Below, one piece after another: positions 44,337 through 54,196 of a DNA stretch of 64,000 nucleotides. The notes under the pieces are model-generated. The model was not told where the DNA came from. It worked only from the letters and a program-made list of their open reading frames with translations, and searched no databases. Position 1 is the first letter of the stretch. Every line of letters starts with the position of its first letter. The DNA comes from Spizellomyces punctatus DAOM BR117 (taxonomy: Eukaryota > Chytridiomycota > Chytridiomycetes > Spizellomycetales > Spizellomycetaceae): positions 1,957,299 to 2,021,298 of the forward strand of contig NW_015971537.1 in the NCBI RefSeq assembly GCF_000182565.1, in the 5' to 3' direction. Both the position numbers and the translations under genes were made by a program.

Positions 44337-46748
44337 ATGCTTGCATTCCTCTATCCATCAAGGCAAAGCGTGATCTTGTTGGCCCGAAGGAAACGTCCCC
44401 ATTTTGGTTTATCCCATTTCGTTGTCGCAAGAAGCCCCTCGAGCGGAACAAGAGATGCCCACCATCACACTCCAACCAAGCCGGCTTACCTGGCAAAGGC
44501 CGTCCAGGGAGGAGACCTTGGAGGCGCTTTACGAGCCTTTTACGCCCTTCAACGCCAGAAATGTCTCCATCAAGTTGACCCCGCTACCATCGATAAGCTG
44601 CTGGCGCTAATGAACGACAAGGGAGACAGTCAGATCTTATCCAAGTTTCAGAATGTGTCAAGGCATCTTCATGCATCCGGTTTGCGACTTCGCGGTCTTG
44701 CCTACCTGCACTTGATACGGGCATATGCTTCCCGTAAAGTTGATGTAGGGTGGATACCGACTGTCCTAAAGGACATGGAAGCTGACAAACAAACACCGAC
44801 AGTCGAGCACTTGACACTTTTGTTGGAGGCCGCTGCGACTGCTGGGGATGTGGCGACTTGTCGCATGGTGTATGGACAATTTCGACGAGCTTCTGGTCGT
44901 GTTCGCAACTCTATCCACGGGTTAATGGCTGCGACGTTGATTAAAGCTGGGCCTTTAGATGAAGCAAAGGCTTTTCTATCAAAGTTGGAGGAGTCCAAAG
45001 GACCTCTTGGAACTGCAGTGTTCAATACAGCCGTGCGACATTTACTTCATACTGGGTGTTTAAAGGAAGCTCTCGTGTTTATAAAAGAGTTTCCTCCTGA
45101 CTCCATCAAGCACGGTTCAACGGATGGCAGAACAACAGCCTACGAGCTTTCCATGACTGTTTTTCAAAGAGCAGACGACTATGATGGTATCGCAAGCATT
45201 TTATCTCACATGCACGCTGCTGGATTGTTCCCGGGGCCTGGATTCCTGTATTCGCTTCTCTCGGGCCTGACCGAAAAAGCCAAGAACCCGGCTGATGCAG
45301 AGATGAACCGGGCAGACACCGTGATTCAGCACCTGGAAAACTTTAATGCGCTGACGACATTGCCTGCATACAATATGGCTATAGCGTACTATTCACAACG
45401 AGCCAAAGTCCACAAGGCAGAGGAGCTGCTCAAGGCTATGGTGGCCGCTGGACTGCAGCCAGACGTACGTTCCTTCATGCCTATTCTATCGGCGTACGCC
45501 GATCAAGGCGCAGCTATACGAGCAGAAATGTGCATTAGTTCCATGCAGGAATCTGGGGTTACGCCAGATATTCCAGTGTACACTGCCCTCATCAAAGCGC
45601 ACATGCGAGCATCTGACTTGAACGCAGCTTGGGATACCTTCAAGGAAATACGGGACCGTGGCCTTGTTCCAGACACGGCACTTTGGACGTTGATGATGCG
45701 GGTTGTCAGCGAGTTGGATGCAGGTGACGCTGCGGACAAATGTGAGGATCTTCTTGCCCAGATGAAAAAGGAAGGCATCGCACCAAACGAGCGTACGTTC
45801 GCCGCACTTATCAAAGCCTGTTCCAACCAGCCAGAGCGGGCACTTCAGCACCTGCGAGGAATGAAGGCCGATGGATTGTCGCCCAACGTCTATTGCTTTG
45901 CTGCTCTTATCGAGGCCTACGTGATAGCGGGGAACGTGACAGCGGCCCTTGAGCACTTTGAAAACATGCTCTCGGAAGGGGTCCGTCCGAATGCCGTTAT
46001 CTTCAACATCCTTCTTGGGGGGGCTAGTGCCAAGAGGGACCTAGTTGCACTCGATCAGCTGTACAAAGAAATGAGAGCTTCAAACGTGTCACCAGACAGT
46101 AGCACGGTGCTCCTTCTTATTCACACTTTTGCGAAACGGGCTCCTGATATGCATGCCGCTGAACAACTTTACAAGGAGTTTGTTATCAATGCGTCTGGTT
46201 CTCACATGAATTCCCAGGATGTGTATCATGCGATGATGAACGGATATGCCCAGCGAGGTGATGTGCGGGCTTGCCTGAACGTTCGTGACCACATGCTTCA
46301 AGGAGGTTACACTGAGGACCGCATTACGCGCAATATCATTATGAATGCATATGGCCGTGCTGGTGAATGGAAGCAAGTGAAGGATTTATGGGAGGTGACA
46401 TTGCGCGAGGGTACCGTGGGACAAGACTCGGTTGTGGTCGCTCTTGATGTTGCTGGACGATATGGGACGGTCGAGGACGTTCGAATGGTCGTAGAGCAGT
46501 GCGCGGGCTTGGGATTTGCCTTTGGCGAGAATGCATACAATTCGTATTTGGAGGCACTGTGTCGTCACGAAAAATATGAAGACAGTATCATGGTTTTATA
46601 TGATATGGTCGGAATGGGTGTTGAGCCAACGATAAAGACGTATTGGACGATTGTCCAGCCGTTAACGGCGGCAAGAAGGATGTCGGATGTGGAGCATGTT
46701 CGTGGGTTCCTGGAAAGACAGTATCCTCATGCTGTCCCCCGGGATTAA
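44337..46748 (+). CDS. Pentatricopeptide-repeat (PPR) protein, probably mitochondrial
   Basis: Intronless 803-residue protein. The N-terminus is basic and free of acids for 30 residues (MLAFLYPSRQSVILLARRKR), consistent with mitochondrial import. From about residue 120 to the end it is a chain of 35-residue PPR motifs. Examples are VEHLTLLLEAAATAGDVATC, DVRSFMPILSAYADQGAAIR, DIPVYTALIKAHMRASDLNA and NVYCFAALIEAYVIAGNVTA, with ITRNIIMNAYGRAGEWKQVK near the end. At least a dozen repeats are visible. PPR proteins bind specific organellar RNAs for stability, processing or translation; the RNA target cannot be read without the repeat code. No PPR-DYW or SMR domain is present. Intron-free structure contrasts with most neighbours. 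Confidence 0.92.
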   Translation: MLAFLYPSRQSVILLARRKRPHFGLSHFVVARSPSSGTRDAHHHTPTKPAYLAKAVQGGDLGGALRAFYALQRQKCLHQVDPATIDKLLALMNDKGDSQILSKFQNVSRHLHASGLRLRGLAYLHLIRAYASRKVDVGWIPTVLKDMEADKQTPTVEHLTLLLEAAATAGDVATCRMVYGQFRRASGRVRNSIHGLMAATLIKAGPLDEAKAFLSKLEESKGPLGTAVFNTAVRHLLHTGCLKEALVFIKEFPPDSIKHGSTDGRTTAYELSMTVFQRADDYDGIASILSHMHAAGLFPGPGFLYSLLSGLTEKAKNPADAEMNRADTVIQHLENFNALTTLPAYNMAIAYYSQRAKVHKAEELLKAMVAAGLQPDVRSFMPILSAYADQGAAIRAEMCISSMQESGVTPDIPVYTALIKAHMRASDLNAAWDTFKEIRDRGLVPDTALWTLMMRVVSELDAGDAADKCEDLLAQMKKEGIAPNERTFAALIKACSNQPERALQHLRGMKADGLSPNVYCFAALIEAYVIAGNVTAALEHFENMLSEGVRPNAVIFNILLGGASAKRDLVALDQLYKEMRASNVSPDSSTVLLLIHTFAKRAPDMHAAEQLYKEFVINASGSHMNSQDVYHAMMNGYAQRGDVRACLNVRDHMLQGGYTEDRITRNIIMNAYGRAGEWKQVKDLWEVTLREGTVGQDSVVVALDVAGRYGTVEDVRMVVEQCAGLGFAFGENAYNSYLEALCRHEKYEDSIMVLYDMVGMGVEPTIKTYWTIVQPLTAARRMSDVEHVRGFLERQYPHAVPRD

Positions 46749-46886
46749 TAGTGGAATAGACAAAATCCCATATAGCTTATATTCCATCCTGTCTCATTTT
46801 AATAAGTTATGTACAAATGGAGAATATCCAAAGAGAGCGAATTCCCATTATGCTCTACAAAAACGAAGAGAAATATGCGGACCCTA

Positions 46887-47682
46887 TCAACCTGGTGATG
46901 GGTTACTGCCTTGTCCCGTCACAATGTTATCTTGCGACTGCATTCGCATCCTCGCTTTGGCAAATAGTTCTTCTTGCATCGCCGCCGCTTCTTCCGAGTT
47001 CAAAATTGCTTTATCCAATTTATTTGATCGTTTTTCTCGATCCTGCGTGGACTATCAGAACCCATCATAACCGGACTACTCAAGGCAGAGTGTCCCACCT
47101 TTGTCTGTTTCATGTGATCCTCATATACGTCCTTGCATTCTTGAATATACTCTTCGAATCCCAGCGACTGTATTTATGTGATCTATAAGCGTGGGTGCAC
47201 CAAGCCAACGGGCATCCTCCAGAAACGCTCCTACCTGCAATGCTGCAAGCACATGTTCCCCAGCTATTGTCTTTTTTGCTTCCTTTTCACAGATCTCGTT
47301 CGCTTGAAGAGAGGTACACGGGTTACACTTTTATAGGGATCGAAATAGATATATTCAAAGACGTGATCTTACCTTCTGACGAGATCAAATGGATGAATTC
47401 TAGGGAGGAAAAGACGTTAGATAACCAATACACTGATAGAAACGATTCTTCCAAAACATTACCAACACAGCAATCTGCAATGACATCGCGCGCCTCTTTG
47501 GCGCACGCTATATCTGAAGGCATCATCTCTTGTATGAGTTTCGTTACGGTCGCTGTAAAAGTTTGCCGGCACTGGTGAGCAAATAGTACAGCAATGTCCA
47601 AAATTGCCAAGCCAAACGTACCCTTTGGAAGCGACAAATCTTCTTCTGGGGCTCCAGACCCAACATCGTAGTCCTCCTCCAT
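46887..47682 (-). CDS. DR1: NC2-beta / Dr1 histone-fold transcription repressor
   Basis: Histone-fold partner of DRAP1/NC2-alpha; the pair binds TBP on DNA and blocks TFIIA/TFIIB. Six short exons splice to about 156 residues. They give MEEDYDVGSGAPEEDLSLPK, then ATVTKLIQEMMPSDIACAKE, EFIHLISSEANEICEKEAKK, TIAGEHVLAALQ and SLGFEEYIQECKDVYEDHMK. After a 55-nt intron come DREKRSNKLDKAILNSEEAA and MQEELFAKARMRMQ, ending GSNPSPG at TGA 46887-46889. The core aligns along the whole histone fold with animal Dr1. The exon borders were chosen because they restore this frame. Divergent from aprataxin, 163 bp between the starts. Confidence 0.93.
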
Positions 47683-47744
47683 CTCGGTTAATTTGCAGTA
47701 GATGTGTGTCCAGCCATTCTCCTTTCCAAAGCGGAGTCCTCGGT

Positions 47745-47772
47745 GCACGTGATGTTCTGTTGCTTTGGCAAC
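47745..47772. promoter_or_regulatory. Paired GCACGTGA and X-box in the DR1/aprataxin divergent promoter
   Basis: GCACGTGA (47745-47752) is followed after 6 bp by GTTGCTTTGGCAAC (47759-47772), which matches RYYNYY-N2-RRNRAC at every position. The X-box is 76 bp from the DR1 start and 73 bp from the aprataxin start. Confidence 0.55.
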
Positions 47773-47845
47773 AAGCGGAAGGCGCAGCACCGTACTTGCA
47801 AGACGTTCAACTTTTGGTCTTTCCATTTCGTTTTTTTTTTGGCAA

Positions 47846-49152
47846 ATGCTCACCAGTTGCTCGCTGAGAGGAGCGATACACCGCAACCTGCGACGTCACA
47901 TCCTTTTATCATTGGACGTCCAATCATTTACCACAACTGCAGCGGTCGCTCGCCAGGAAAACGCCAAAAAACGACGCAAGTACGAAGACCTCAGGGTACC
48001 GACACCAGAGGAGGAACTGCTTGGCCCACAGCGGTGGCGAGACCCGTTTGCTGAACCATTGCCACCTCACCCACTGGCATTAAAGTATCCTCCACCAACA
48101 AGACTTTCTACTAGACACGGCACTAAGCGTCCTAAATATGAGCCACATACGAACGTTCAACCTCCACTAGAGCCATGGAAAGCTCCTATATCCGGAACAA
48201 AGGTTGCTACGGAAGCGAAAGCGGAGACGTCTACCACATCACAAATCGATTCAGCTGATAAAGATGAATCCCAAGCGTCCTCCCCATCCTGGAAAGACGC
48301 CCTAAAACGGATTTGCCAGTCACCGGAATCTTTCAACTCGGATGTTGTAAAACACTACGACGATCGTACGGTGACAATCGCGGACCTTTTTCCAAAGGTA
48401 AGACCGGAACTTGCGGTGTCTGGGACTTGAAGGAGTACCTCGATAATCCAACAATTGTGCATAGGCAAAATGTCACTTTCTGGTTATGCCTCGTCAGATC
48501 ATCAACGACTTTGAGGATCTGACATTGGAGCATTTAACTGTGTTGGACGATTTGCGAGAACGCGCCGAGCAACTGATTGCCAGGTGGTAATCTCTCTTTT
48601 CGTTCCATGGAGGAGGTCTTTTTCAGCTCATACTGACATTATACCCACATGCAGTCACCATGAACAGGATCCATCGTTGACATTCAAATGCGGGTTTCAT
48701 GCATTGCCCAGCATGAGGTAAGGCACCAGATTACAGCGTCAAAAAGCAAATAGAGCGATATGCTGATGGTACATGGATTTTATAGACAACTTCATCTACA
48801 TGTCATCAGCACCGATTTCTGTTCACCAAACATGTTTAAATCTGGCCAGCGTAAGCACTGGAATTCGTATAATACGAGCTTTTTCGTCCCTTTGGAAACT
48901 TTGCGGGAAAGACTAGAAAAAGAGGGTAGAATACAAGTGAGTATGGACTGGTTTTGTTGATGGTGCGGCTTGTCGATTTCCTTAACGTCCCTCTCGCCTT
49001 TGTTGCAGTTTGATGTTTTACAGAATATGAAGAAGCTACAGTCCAAAATCCTATGTAACGTCTGCCAGGCACAAGCCAGAGATATGCGAGAGTTGAAGGT
49101 TCACCTATCCACGAGACATTGGAAACAAGCGGATATGGATTGGATGAAGTAG
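47846..49152 (+). CDS. APTX: Aprataxin-like DNA 5'-adenylate hydrolase (HIT plus zinc finger)
   Basis: Removes AMP left at DNA breaks by abortive ligation. The start at 47846 (MLTSCSLRGAIHRNLRRHIL) begins a basic Arg/Ser/Thr-rich leader and a 130-residue polar linker with many Pro. No FHA domain is present, as in yeast Hnt3. The HIT domain follows across several exons: SFNSDVVKHYDDRTVTIADL, CHFLVMPRQIINDFEDLTLE and the catalytic LHLHVISTDFCSP; the first His of the HxHxHxx motif is Gln, as often in fungal members. RKHWNSYNTSFFVPLETLRE and the C2HH-type finger (ILCNVCQAQARDMRELKVHL then STRHWK) complete it. Four or five introns. The leader suggests mitochondrial import, not proven. Confidence 0.93.
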
Positions 49153-49361
49153 AATATTGGAGAGAACACTTTTGTACATAGCATTGTGGGGTACGCGGGG
49201 GAAACAATGATAAACATTGAAGAAAACCTGTAATTACGCTAACTAAATCTGAACACGCTATCACACTACGGCAAAAAAAAACCTTCATTCCATAGCAATT
49301 CACACACAGAGCAGCATTGCTCTCAGAAAGAAAAGGGAAAATCAATCAATATGTACATGGC
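49153..49361. other. 209-bp convergent 3' interval
   Basis: Between aprataxin and SNX3 stops; includes a run of eight A near 49274. No gene. Confidence 0.4.
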
Positions 49362-50359
49362 TCAGAACGAGTCGCGGGAGAAGCTGGGATCTGGAAGGGT
49401 AGTTCGTTGGTAAGATTATGCGTATAATCGACATCCAAAAGTTAAAAGTCTTACCTTGGATAAACGGACCCAAAATCTGGAAAAGAAACAAACATCTTTA
49501 TAAAAGGGATTATAAGCAGCAATGAATTCAACTTTATACCTTTGAGCCGGTTTGCAAAAGTGGGTGACCTAAGGCAATGAGTCACAGCTTAGTTGGGATT
49601 CATAGCTGAGTCCATTAGCATCATATCCGCTCACCAGCAACTCTGTAAATGTCATCAATGAGTAAAAGAAGATCACAGCAGCTAGACTTGAGAGTAACTC
49701 ACATTTGCAAAAATCGCTCAAGCCCTTGTCGCCTTTGCTCAATCACCTCGTCAGAAAATCGGTTGTTGAAATATACTTTTGGTGGAAGTGGAGGAATATT
49801 CACTCTACCAGATCCACGATTCAGGCCCGGTACAGACCACCCGCAGTTCCACTAAAAGCTATCTTACCTCGTGCTTTCTCTCTCCAGCGCATCCCGAAAC
49901 CACTCAAAATCGCTAAATCGTCGACGGACCACGGATTTTTTCAATTTGAAAGCGGGAATGTTTGTCTAAACGATCAATTTCACAACTCAGATGAGTTTCC
50001 ATTCCTGCGTTTCGTAGACAAAACTCGTCGGTACCAACATTGCAAATAACTTCATAATCGACATATTTGTTGCGGCCCGTGCCGTGAAATTGTGGGTTGG
50101 TAATTTCAATTTCAAGAAAGTTTTCTGGAATTCCATATCGCTCTTCTGCAGTCTGTCAAGCAATCGAGAAGGGTGGTGTCAAACTTAGCAAAACCCTATC
50201 ATGTCGTTATATGCTGACACGAGGTAGTTTACCTGCTCCCGAAAATCTACCCTCGTACTATCTGAAACCTGAGATGTTCAACAAGAGGTATCATGACAAG
50301 GTTACCTCACACAACTCACCGTACGGCCGTATGAAAGGGTTCACACTACTGCTTGACAT
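49362..50359 (-). CDS. SNX3: Sorting nexin 3 / Grd19 (PX domain)
   Basis: PI3P-binding retromer adaptor for endosome-to-Golgi recycling. Highly split: about eight exons. Exon 1 starts at 50359 ([13 protein letters not shown]). The following exons give [62 protein letters not shown] (PI3P-binding RRxSDF motif), [62 protein letters not shown] and DPSFSRDSF. An 8-nt microexon at 49635-49642 supplies VA plus parts of the flanking codons. Every boundary was set by frame continuity and matches the known SNX3 order; length about 150-160 residues. Confidence 0.92.
49635..49642 (-). other. SNX3: 8-nt microexon of SNX3
   Basis: On the minus strand the microexon reads AGTTGCTG, flanked by a TTTACAG acceptor and a GTGAGC donor. 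With the flanking codons it supplies I-V-A-G, exactly what the conserved order FLQ-(I)VAG-HPLLQ needs. The introns on each side are 60 and 66 nt. Confidence 0.75.
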
Positions 50360-50867
50360 GGCAGGGTCTATGGGATGCTCTTACTATAGATTGCTATGAA
50401 TCGGCCACACAAATGTAAAGCTTAAAAAATGAAAACTTGGACAAATGCTGGTTGATGTAAATTGTTTTGGCTGCGTAGGGAAAGCTTATCGAAGGCTTCA
50501 AAGCACGCGACATATGGCTTTGATCATGTGATAAGCTAAACCTAGTTGCCATGCCAACGCATGACTCCTTGGGAGCTGAGATCGAGAGCGACTTGCAACC
50601 TCCCTTTGAGCACAATTAGGGCGGATCTTGGCAGTTTTTGCAATGTGAGTAACTAGGCGCATGTGAGATGGGGACGCACTATGGTGGGTCGTGAGTGGCC
50701 GTTACTTGCCCAGAAATATCACGGACATTGCGACATGGTTTCTGGAGATGGTTGGAGATCTCCTGGCAGTGGTGAACGAATGACCTCTGGAAGATGTGAA
50801 CCACATGCGCCAACACCCGCTAATCGCATGTCTTTTTCTTGATCTGCTTACAGAAAGATGGCTGACG
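50360..50867. promoter_or_regulatory. 508-bp divergent SNX3/PABPN1 interval
   Basis: No gene recognised; contains the X-box-like palindrome at 50545-50558. Confidence 0.4.
50545..50558. promoter_or_regulatory. RFX X-box-like palindrome, SNX3/PABPN1 promoter
   Basis: GTTGCCATGCCAAC fits RYYNYY-N2-RRNRAC with one mismatch; 185 bp from the SNX3 start and 309 bp from the PABPN1 start. Confidence 0.4.
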
Positions 50868-51964
50868 AAGAATTAGCTCTGCAAACTGGTGGGCACGATG
50901 AGGAGGACGCGGGACTGGGCGGCGGTACAGAAGAGGACATGGATCAGGTAGGCTTTTTCCAATCCCCGAGTCCAAGTTATGGTAGAATGTGACGGTGATG
51001 ATAGTACCGCTGGTGGACGCTGGGTTACATGGAAGGAGTGGACGTTCGACTGGGTCTTGGGATAGCCAAACACTCGTGGACGTGACAGTCGGAGACGATG
51101 ATATTGACATGCGGCGCTTTTCTCTTCCTTTAGGAGGTAGAGGCGATGAAGCAACGTATTAAGGAGATGGAAGCAGAGGCGCAAAAACTCCGAGAGATGC
51201 AGGCCCAGGTGGAGAAGGAGATGCACATGTCTACCAACGGTGAAGGTAGCGTTTGCCCACGATGAGCGCGGTTTCTTGTGAGCGTCGTTAAAAAATTCTT
51301 TCAGGAGATGCAGACAGTAAAGAAGAGGTGGATTCCCGATCCATTTACATTGGAAATGTGAGTGTAAACACTTTTACCGTGTCAGCTTGCCAGTTGCAGA
51401 ATCGTGAGCTCCCTTTTGTCAGGTGGACTATAGCTCTACACCTGAAGAAATTCAAGCACACTTTCAATCGTGTGGCACAATCAATCGGGTAACGATCCTA
51501 TGTGACAAGTGGACAGGTCATCCCAAAGGGTACGCTTTGATGTTTAGACAGTCCATGTAAACATGCTGATCAATTTTGCATTTGACAGTTATGCGTATGT
51601 GGAATTTGCGGATCCATCGATTGTAGCAAATGCATTGGTGCTCAACGACTCCCTATTTAAAGGAAGATTGATCAAGGTGAGTCCCATTTCGCTCTCGAAT
51701 ATCGAGTGTCGACAAATGATACTGATACGATGAGGTGCATTAGGTCAGTGCAAAGCGCACCAACCTTCCGGGTATGAACGCACGCGGTAGAGGGCGTGGA
51801 CGAGGCGGATACAGAGGATACCGTGGAGGCGGGTATGCGGGTTACAGAGGAAGGCCACCGTTCAGGTTCGTATTACGAGTTGCATTCCTGAAGCGCGCAG
51901 TTGCCATGGCTCATAGCAATTTCATTCTTGCAGGTCGCGCCGTGGGCATTTTGCTCCATACTGA
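50868..51964 (+). CDS. PABPN1: Nuclear poly(A)-binding protein 2 (PABPN1 type)
   Basis: Binds growing poly(A) tails in the nucleus and stimulates poly(A) polymerase. The start at 50868 gives an acidic Gly-rich head ([20 protein letters not shown]). A coiled coil, [20 protein letters not shown] then [16 protein letters not shown], is followed by one RRM. The RRM shows RNP2 [41 protein letters not shown]1 [20 protein letters not shown] and [15 protein letters not shown]-terminal Arg/Gly/Tyr-rich tail ([20 protein letters not shown]) is spliced to [10 protein letters not shown] and the stop at 51962-51964. The same coiled coil, RRM and RG-tail order is found in animal PABPN1 and fission yeast Pab2. 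About six introns. Confidence 0.95.
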
Positions 51965-52489
51965 GACATTTTGGGGCGCTTTTGTGAAAGATATGTTGCC
52001 AGTTGCAACTGTGCATCTTTCGGGGAAAATGTTGGATGGTAATAATACTGCTGGATGTGAATTTTCGTGCGTACAAAAGAATATGAGATATTATATCTTT
52101 TACAAGTTTTTTTATTATGCATACAATACAGTAACTGAAGACTTGGGGCTTTGTACTAGTCCAAGAAAGTTATTGTTATTTATCTCCAATGGAAACACTT
52201 TAGCGATGGTATCTGAAGCTCTTTTGATTTCACTACATAATGTAGACATTGCAAACTGAGGGGCTCAGGCGAGAAACATCTGAAGCGTTCGGGTTCGCAA
52301 CATGCATCATTCAACTGCATTAAGCTCTGCCCTCCCGATATCCCAACCAACACCATCTAAAAACCTGTTGCGATTATGTGAACCGGTCATGTGATCTTCA
52401 TCGTGGCACAGCAGTCGCGAAACAACGACGTTGTTTGCAAGGCCCTTCGACCATCACCCACCCATCGTTCGCCGAATCCGTCAACGAAA
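51965..52489. other. 525-bp interval between PABPN1 and KSH1
   Basis: Holds the PABPN1 3' region and KSH1 promoter. The PABPN1 downstream sequence has open frames that run past its spliced stop only if the last intron is retained. No separate gene seen. Confidence 0.4.
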
Positions 52490-52888
52490 ATGGTAAGCCC
52501 ATCAGCAACCGATACAAGCCTCTCTGCAAATCTCTCTTCTGCGTTCTAACCCAATTTCCACGTATCGCAATAGTCTGCACTCTTTCACTTTCAATCCTTA
52601 CTTCTCGTCATCCTCCTAACCATCTGCACATGCACCTATATTCGAGCTCAATTCCCTTCAATACTGGATAAGAACAAGACTGGGGTACTTGGTCTGTTTT
52701 GGAAGGCTGCAAGGATAGGTATGTTCACACTGGATTTGAGTTTGCGGTACACGTTGTTGAGTAAGGAACCGTAAAATGAACGTGGTCATACTAACTGTTT
52801 GCTCTGGGGTTTTCAAGGTGAAAGACTGAGTCCCTACGTCTCAATATGTTGTGTTGTAATGGGGTTGAGATTATTATTTAGCAATTGA
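52490..52888 (+). CDS. KSH1: Kish / KSH1 (TMEM167) small secretory-pathway membrane protein
   Basis: Conserved 72-residue Golgi/early secretory membrane protein. Three exons: the start codon alone (52490-52492, then GTAAGC), 52574-52718, and 52818-52888. The spliced product reads [60 protein letters not shown] and [12 protein letters not shown]. The exact 72-residue length and the block DKNKTGxLGxFWKxARIGER are diagnostic. Two membrane segments (about residues 5-23 and 54-70). Too short and split to be found by simple ORF calling. Confidence 0.96.
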
Positions 52889-53209
52889 TTCAGATATTGG
52901 ATTGCTGCGAGGATTGTAAATATAATGGGTTGAGCTGAAAATATGGGTTTTGGCCAGCTTTTGGATCTGCCCCATATTGATTGAAGTTTTCAGACGGCGG
53001 CATGGATGAATCTACAACTGCAATATTTTCTAGAATGAATTCGAAGCTAGTATCAATACAATTTCCCAAACCTAAATACACATACGGACATTATTCCCCG
53101 CAGCAAGCCGGAGCTGACCCATGCACAGCTAATCCTATCTCAACATTTCCAGCATATAGGATCTATGGTATTCGATATACAATTGCACTGTATTGGTTAA
53201 ACAAAACAC
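52889..53209. other. 321-bp convergent 3' interval
   Basis: Between the KSH1 and VAP stops; AT-rich, no gene seen. Confidence 0.45.
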
Positions 53210-54196
53210 TTAAAAGAAAGTAGCTCCAATGGCAAAAGCTACGACAGCGGTAGCAGCAACGACAGGAAGGGTGAGTCCAGTAACAGGGGCAGGGGCTATG
53301 ACGGTCGATGTGTTACTAGCGGTATTGTCTTTGCCGGTAGCAGGATCGCCTCTCCTTTGACGTAGAAGATTGAGACGCTCGACTTCCGCTTTATATCCGT
53401 CGCAGGCAGCTTGAAGGGATTTGATCTTATCGTGAGCTTCCTTTAATTGCTTCTCCCTCAGGGACTCTTGATGGATCGAATCTGCCGGAGCGCCCTGTGC
53501 TTGTTGAGAGATCACATTTGCTGATGACGGACGGGCCTCTGCGTTAAACTGGCCACTCGCGGGACGGGTTGAAGGAAGCGATTCAGCTTGCGCTTGGAGT
53601 TCTGGTACTTGCTTGTCGACGATCATGGACGAGCGAGGGGACGTTGACGAAGCATCACTGAATTCTTGTTTCATGCTTGGCTGCCGACTGATTTCCGACT
53701 GGGTATTCGCTCCCAATTGTGCGTCCTTTTTTTCTACGCCGTTTGCACCCAACTGAGGCAAAAATACACATCTCAGCTTCCGTTCAACAAGAACCTCAGC
53801 CGCCGCGGCAGGGGAACTCTTTTTTAGCTGTTCAGCCTGCGACCACAGAGTCTGCAATCGAGCCGTCAGTTCGTCCCCGTCTAGCCCCATCACGTCGTTT
53901 GGAACTTTGATGCTCTGAATAAGAAACTTGTCTTTGCACACATATCCTTCCGGCGGGTCTTCTTTCATTGCCTGCAACAACACCTGAACTTCCACATTGT
54001 CCCCTGGTGGTACGACAGCACTGTTTGGACGAACGCAGTATTGCTTGGGAGCGGTCGTTTTGACTTTGAAGCAAATAGGAGAGTCGGGATTTTGATTTGT
54101 CACTACAAGACTTTGTTTGACCACTGTGGTGAATGGCCGATGGAATTCCAGTTCCTTTGCTGGAGCGACTCGCAGGTAGCTTTTTGAATCTTCCAT
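53210..54196 (-). CDS. VAP / Scs2-type ER membrane contact-site protein
   Basis: Tail-anchored ER protein whose MSP domain captures FFAT-motif proteins at membrane contacts. Intronless, 328 residues. The MSP domain (about 8-125) shows KELEFHRPFTTVVKQSLVVT, ICFKVKTTAPKQYCVRPNSA (FFAT-binding strand) and VVPPGDNVEVQVLLQAMKED, then CKDKFLIQSIKV. A long Ser/Pro/Gln linker is followed by a coiled coil (REKQLKEAHDKIKSLQAACD and GYKAEVERLNLLRQRRG). A C-terminal hydrophobic tail anchor ends the protein (LPVVAATAVVAFAIGATFF). Domain order and length are typical of the family. Confidence 0.95.
   Translation of the reverse strand: MEDSKSYLRVAPAKELEFHRPFTTVVKQSLVVTNQNPDSPICFKVKTTAPKQYCVRPNSAVVPPGDNVEVQVLLQAMKEDPPEGYVCKDKFLIQSIKVPNDVMGLDGDELTARLQTLWSQAEQLKKSSPAAAAEVLVERKLRCVFLPQLGANGVEKKDAQLGANTQSEISRQPSMKQEFSDASSTSPRSSMIVDKQVPELQAQAESLPSTRPASGQFNAEARPSSANVISQQAQGAPADSIHQESLREKQLKEAHDKIKSLQAACDGYKAEVERLNLLRQRRGDPATGKDNTASNTSTVIAPAPVTGLTLPVVAATAVVAFAIGATFF

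Noticed and set aside
51774-52259. Long open frame continuing past the RG-rich tail of PABPN1
   Set aside because: It is produced by retaining the last intron; splicing to [10 protein letters not shown] gives the expected short end.
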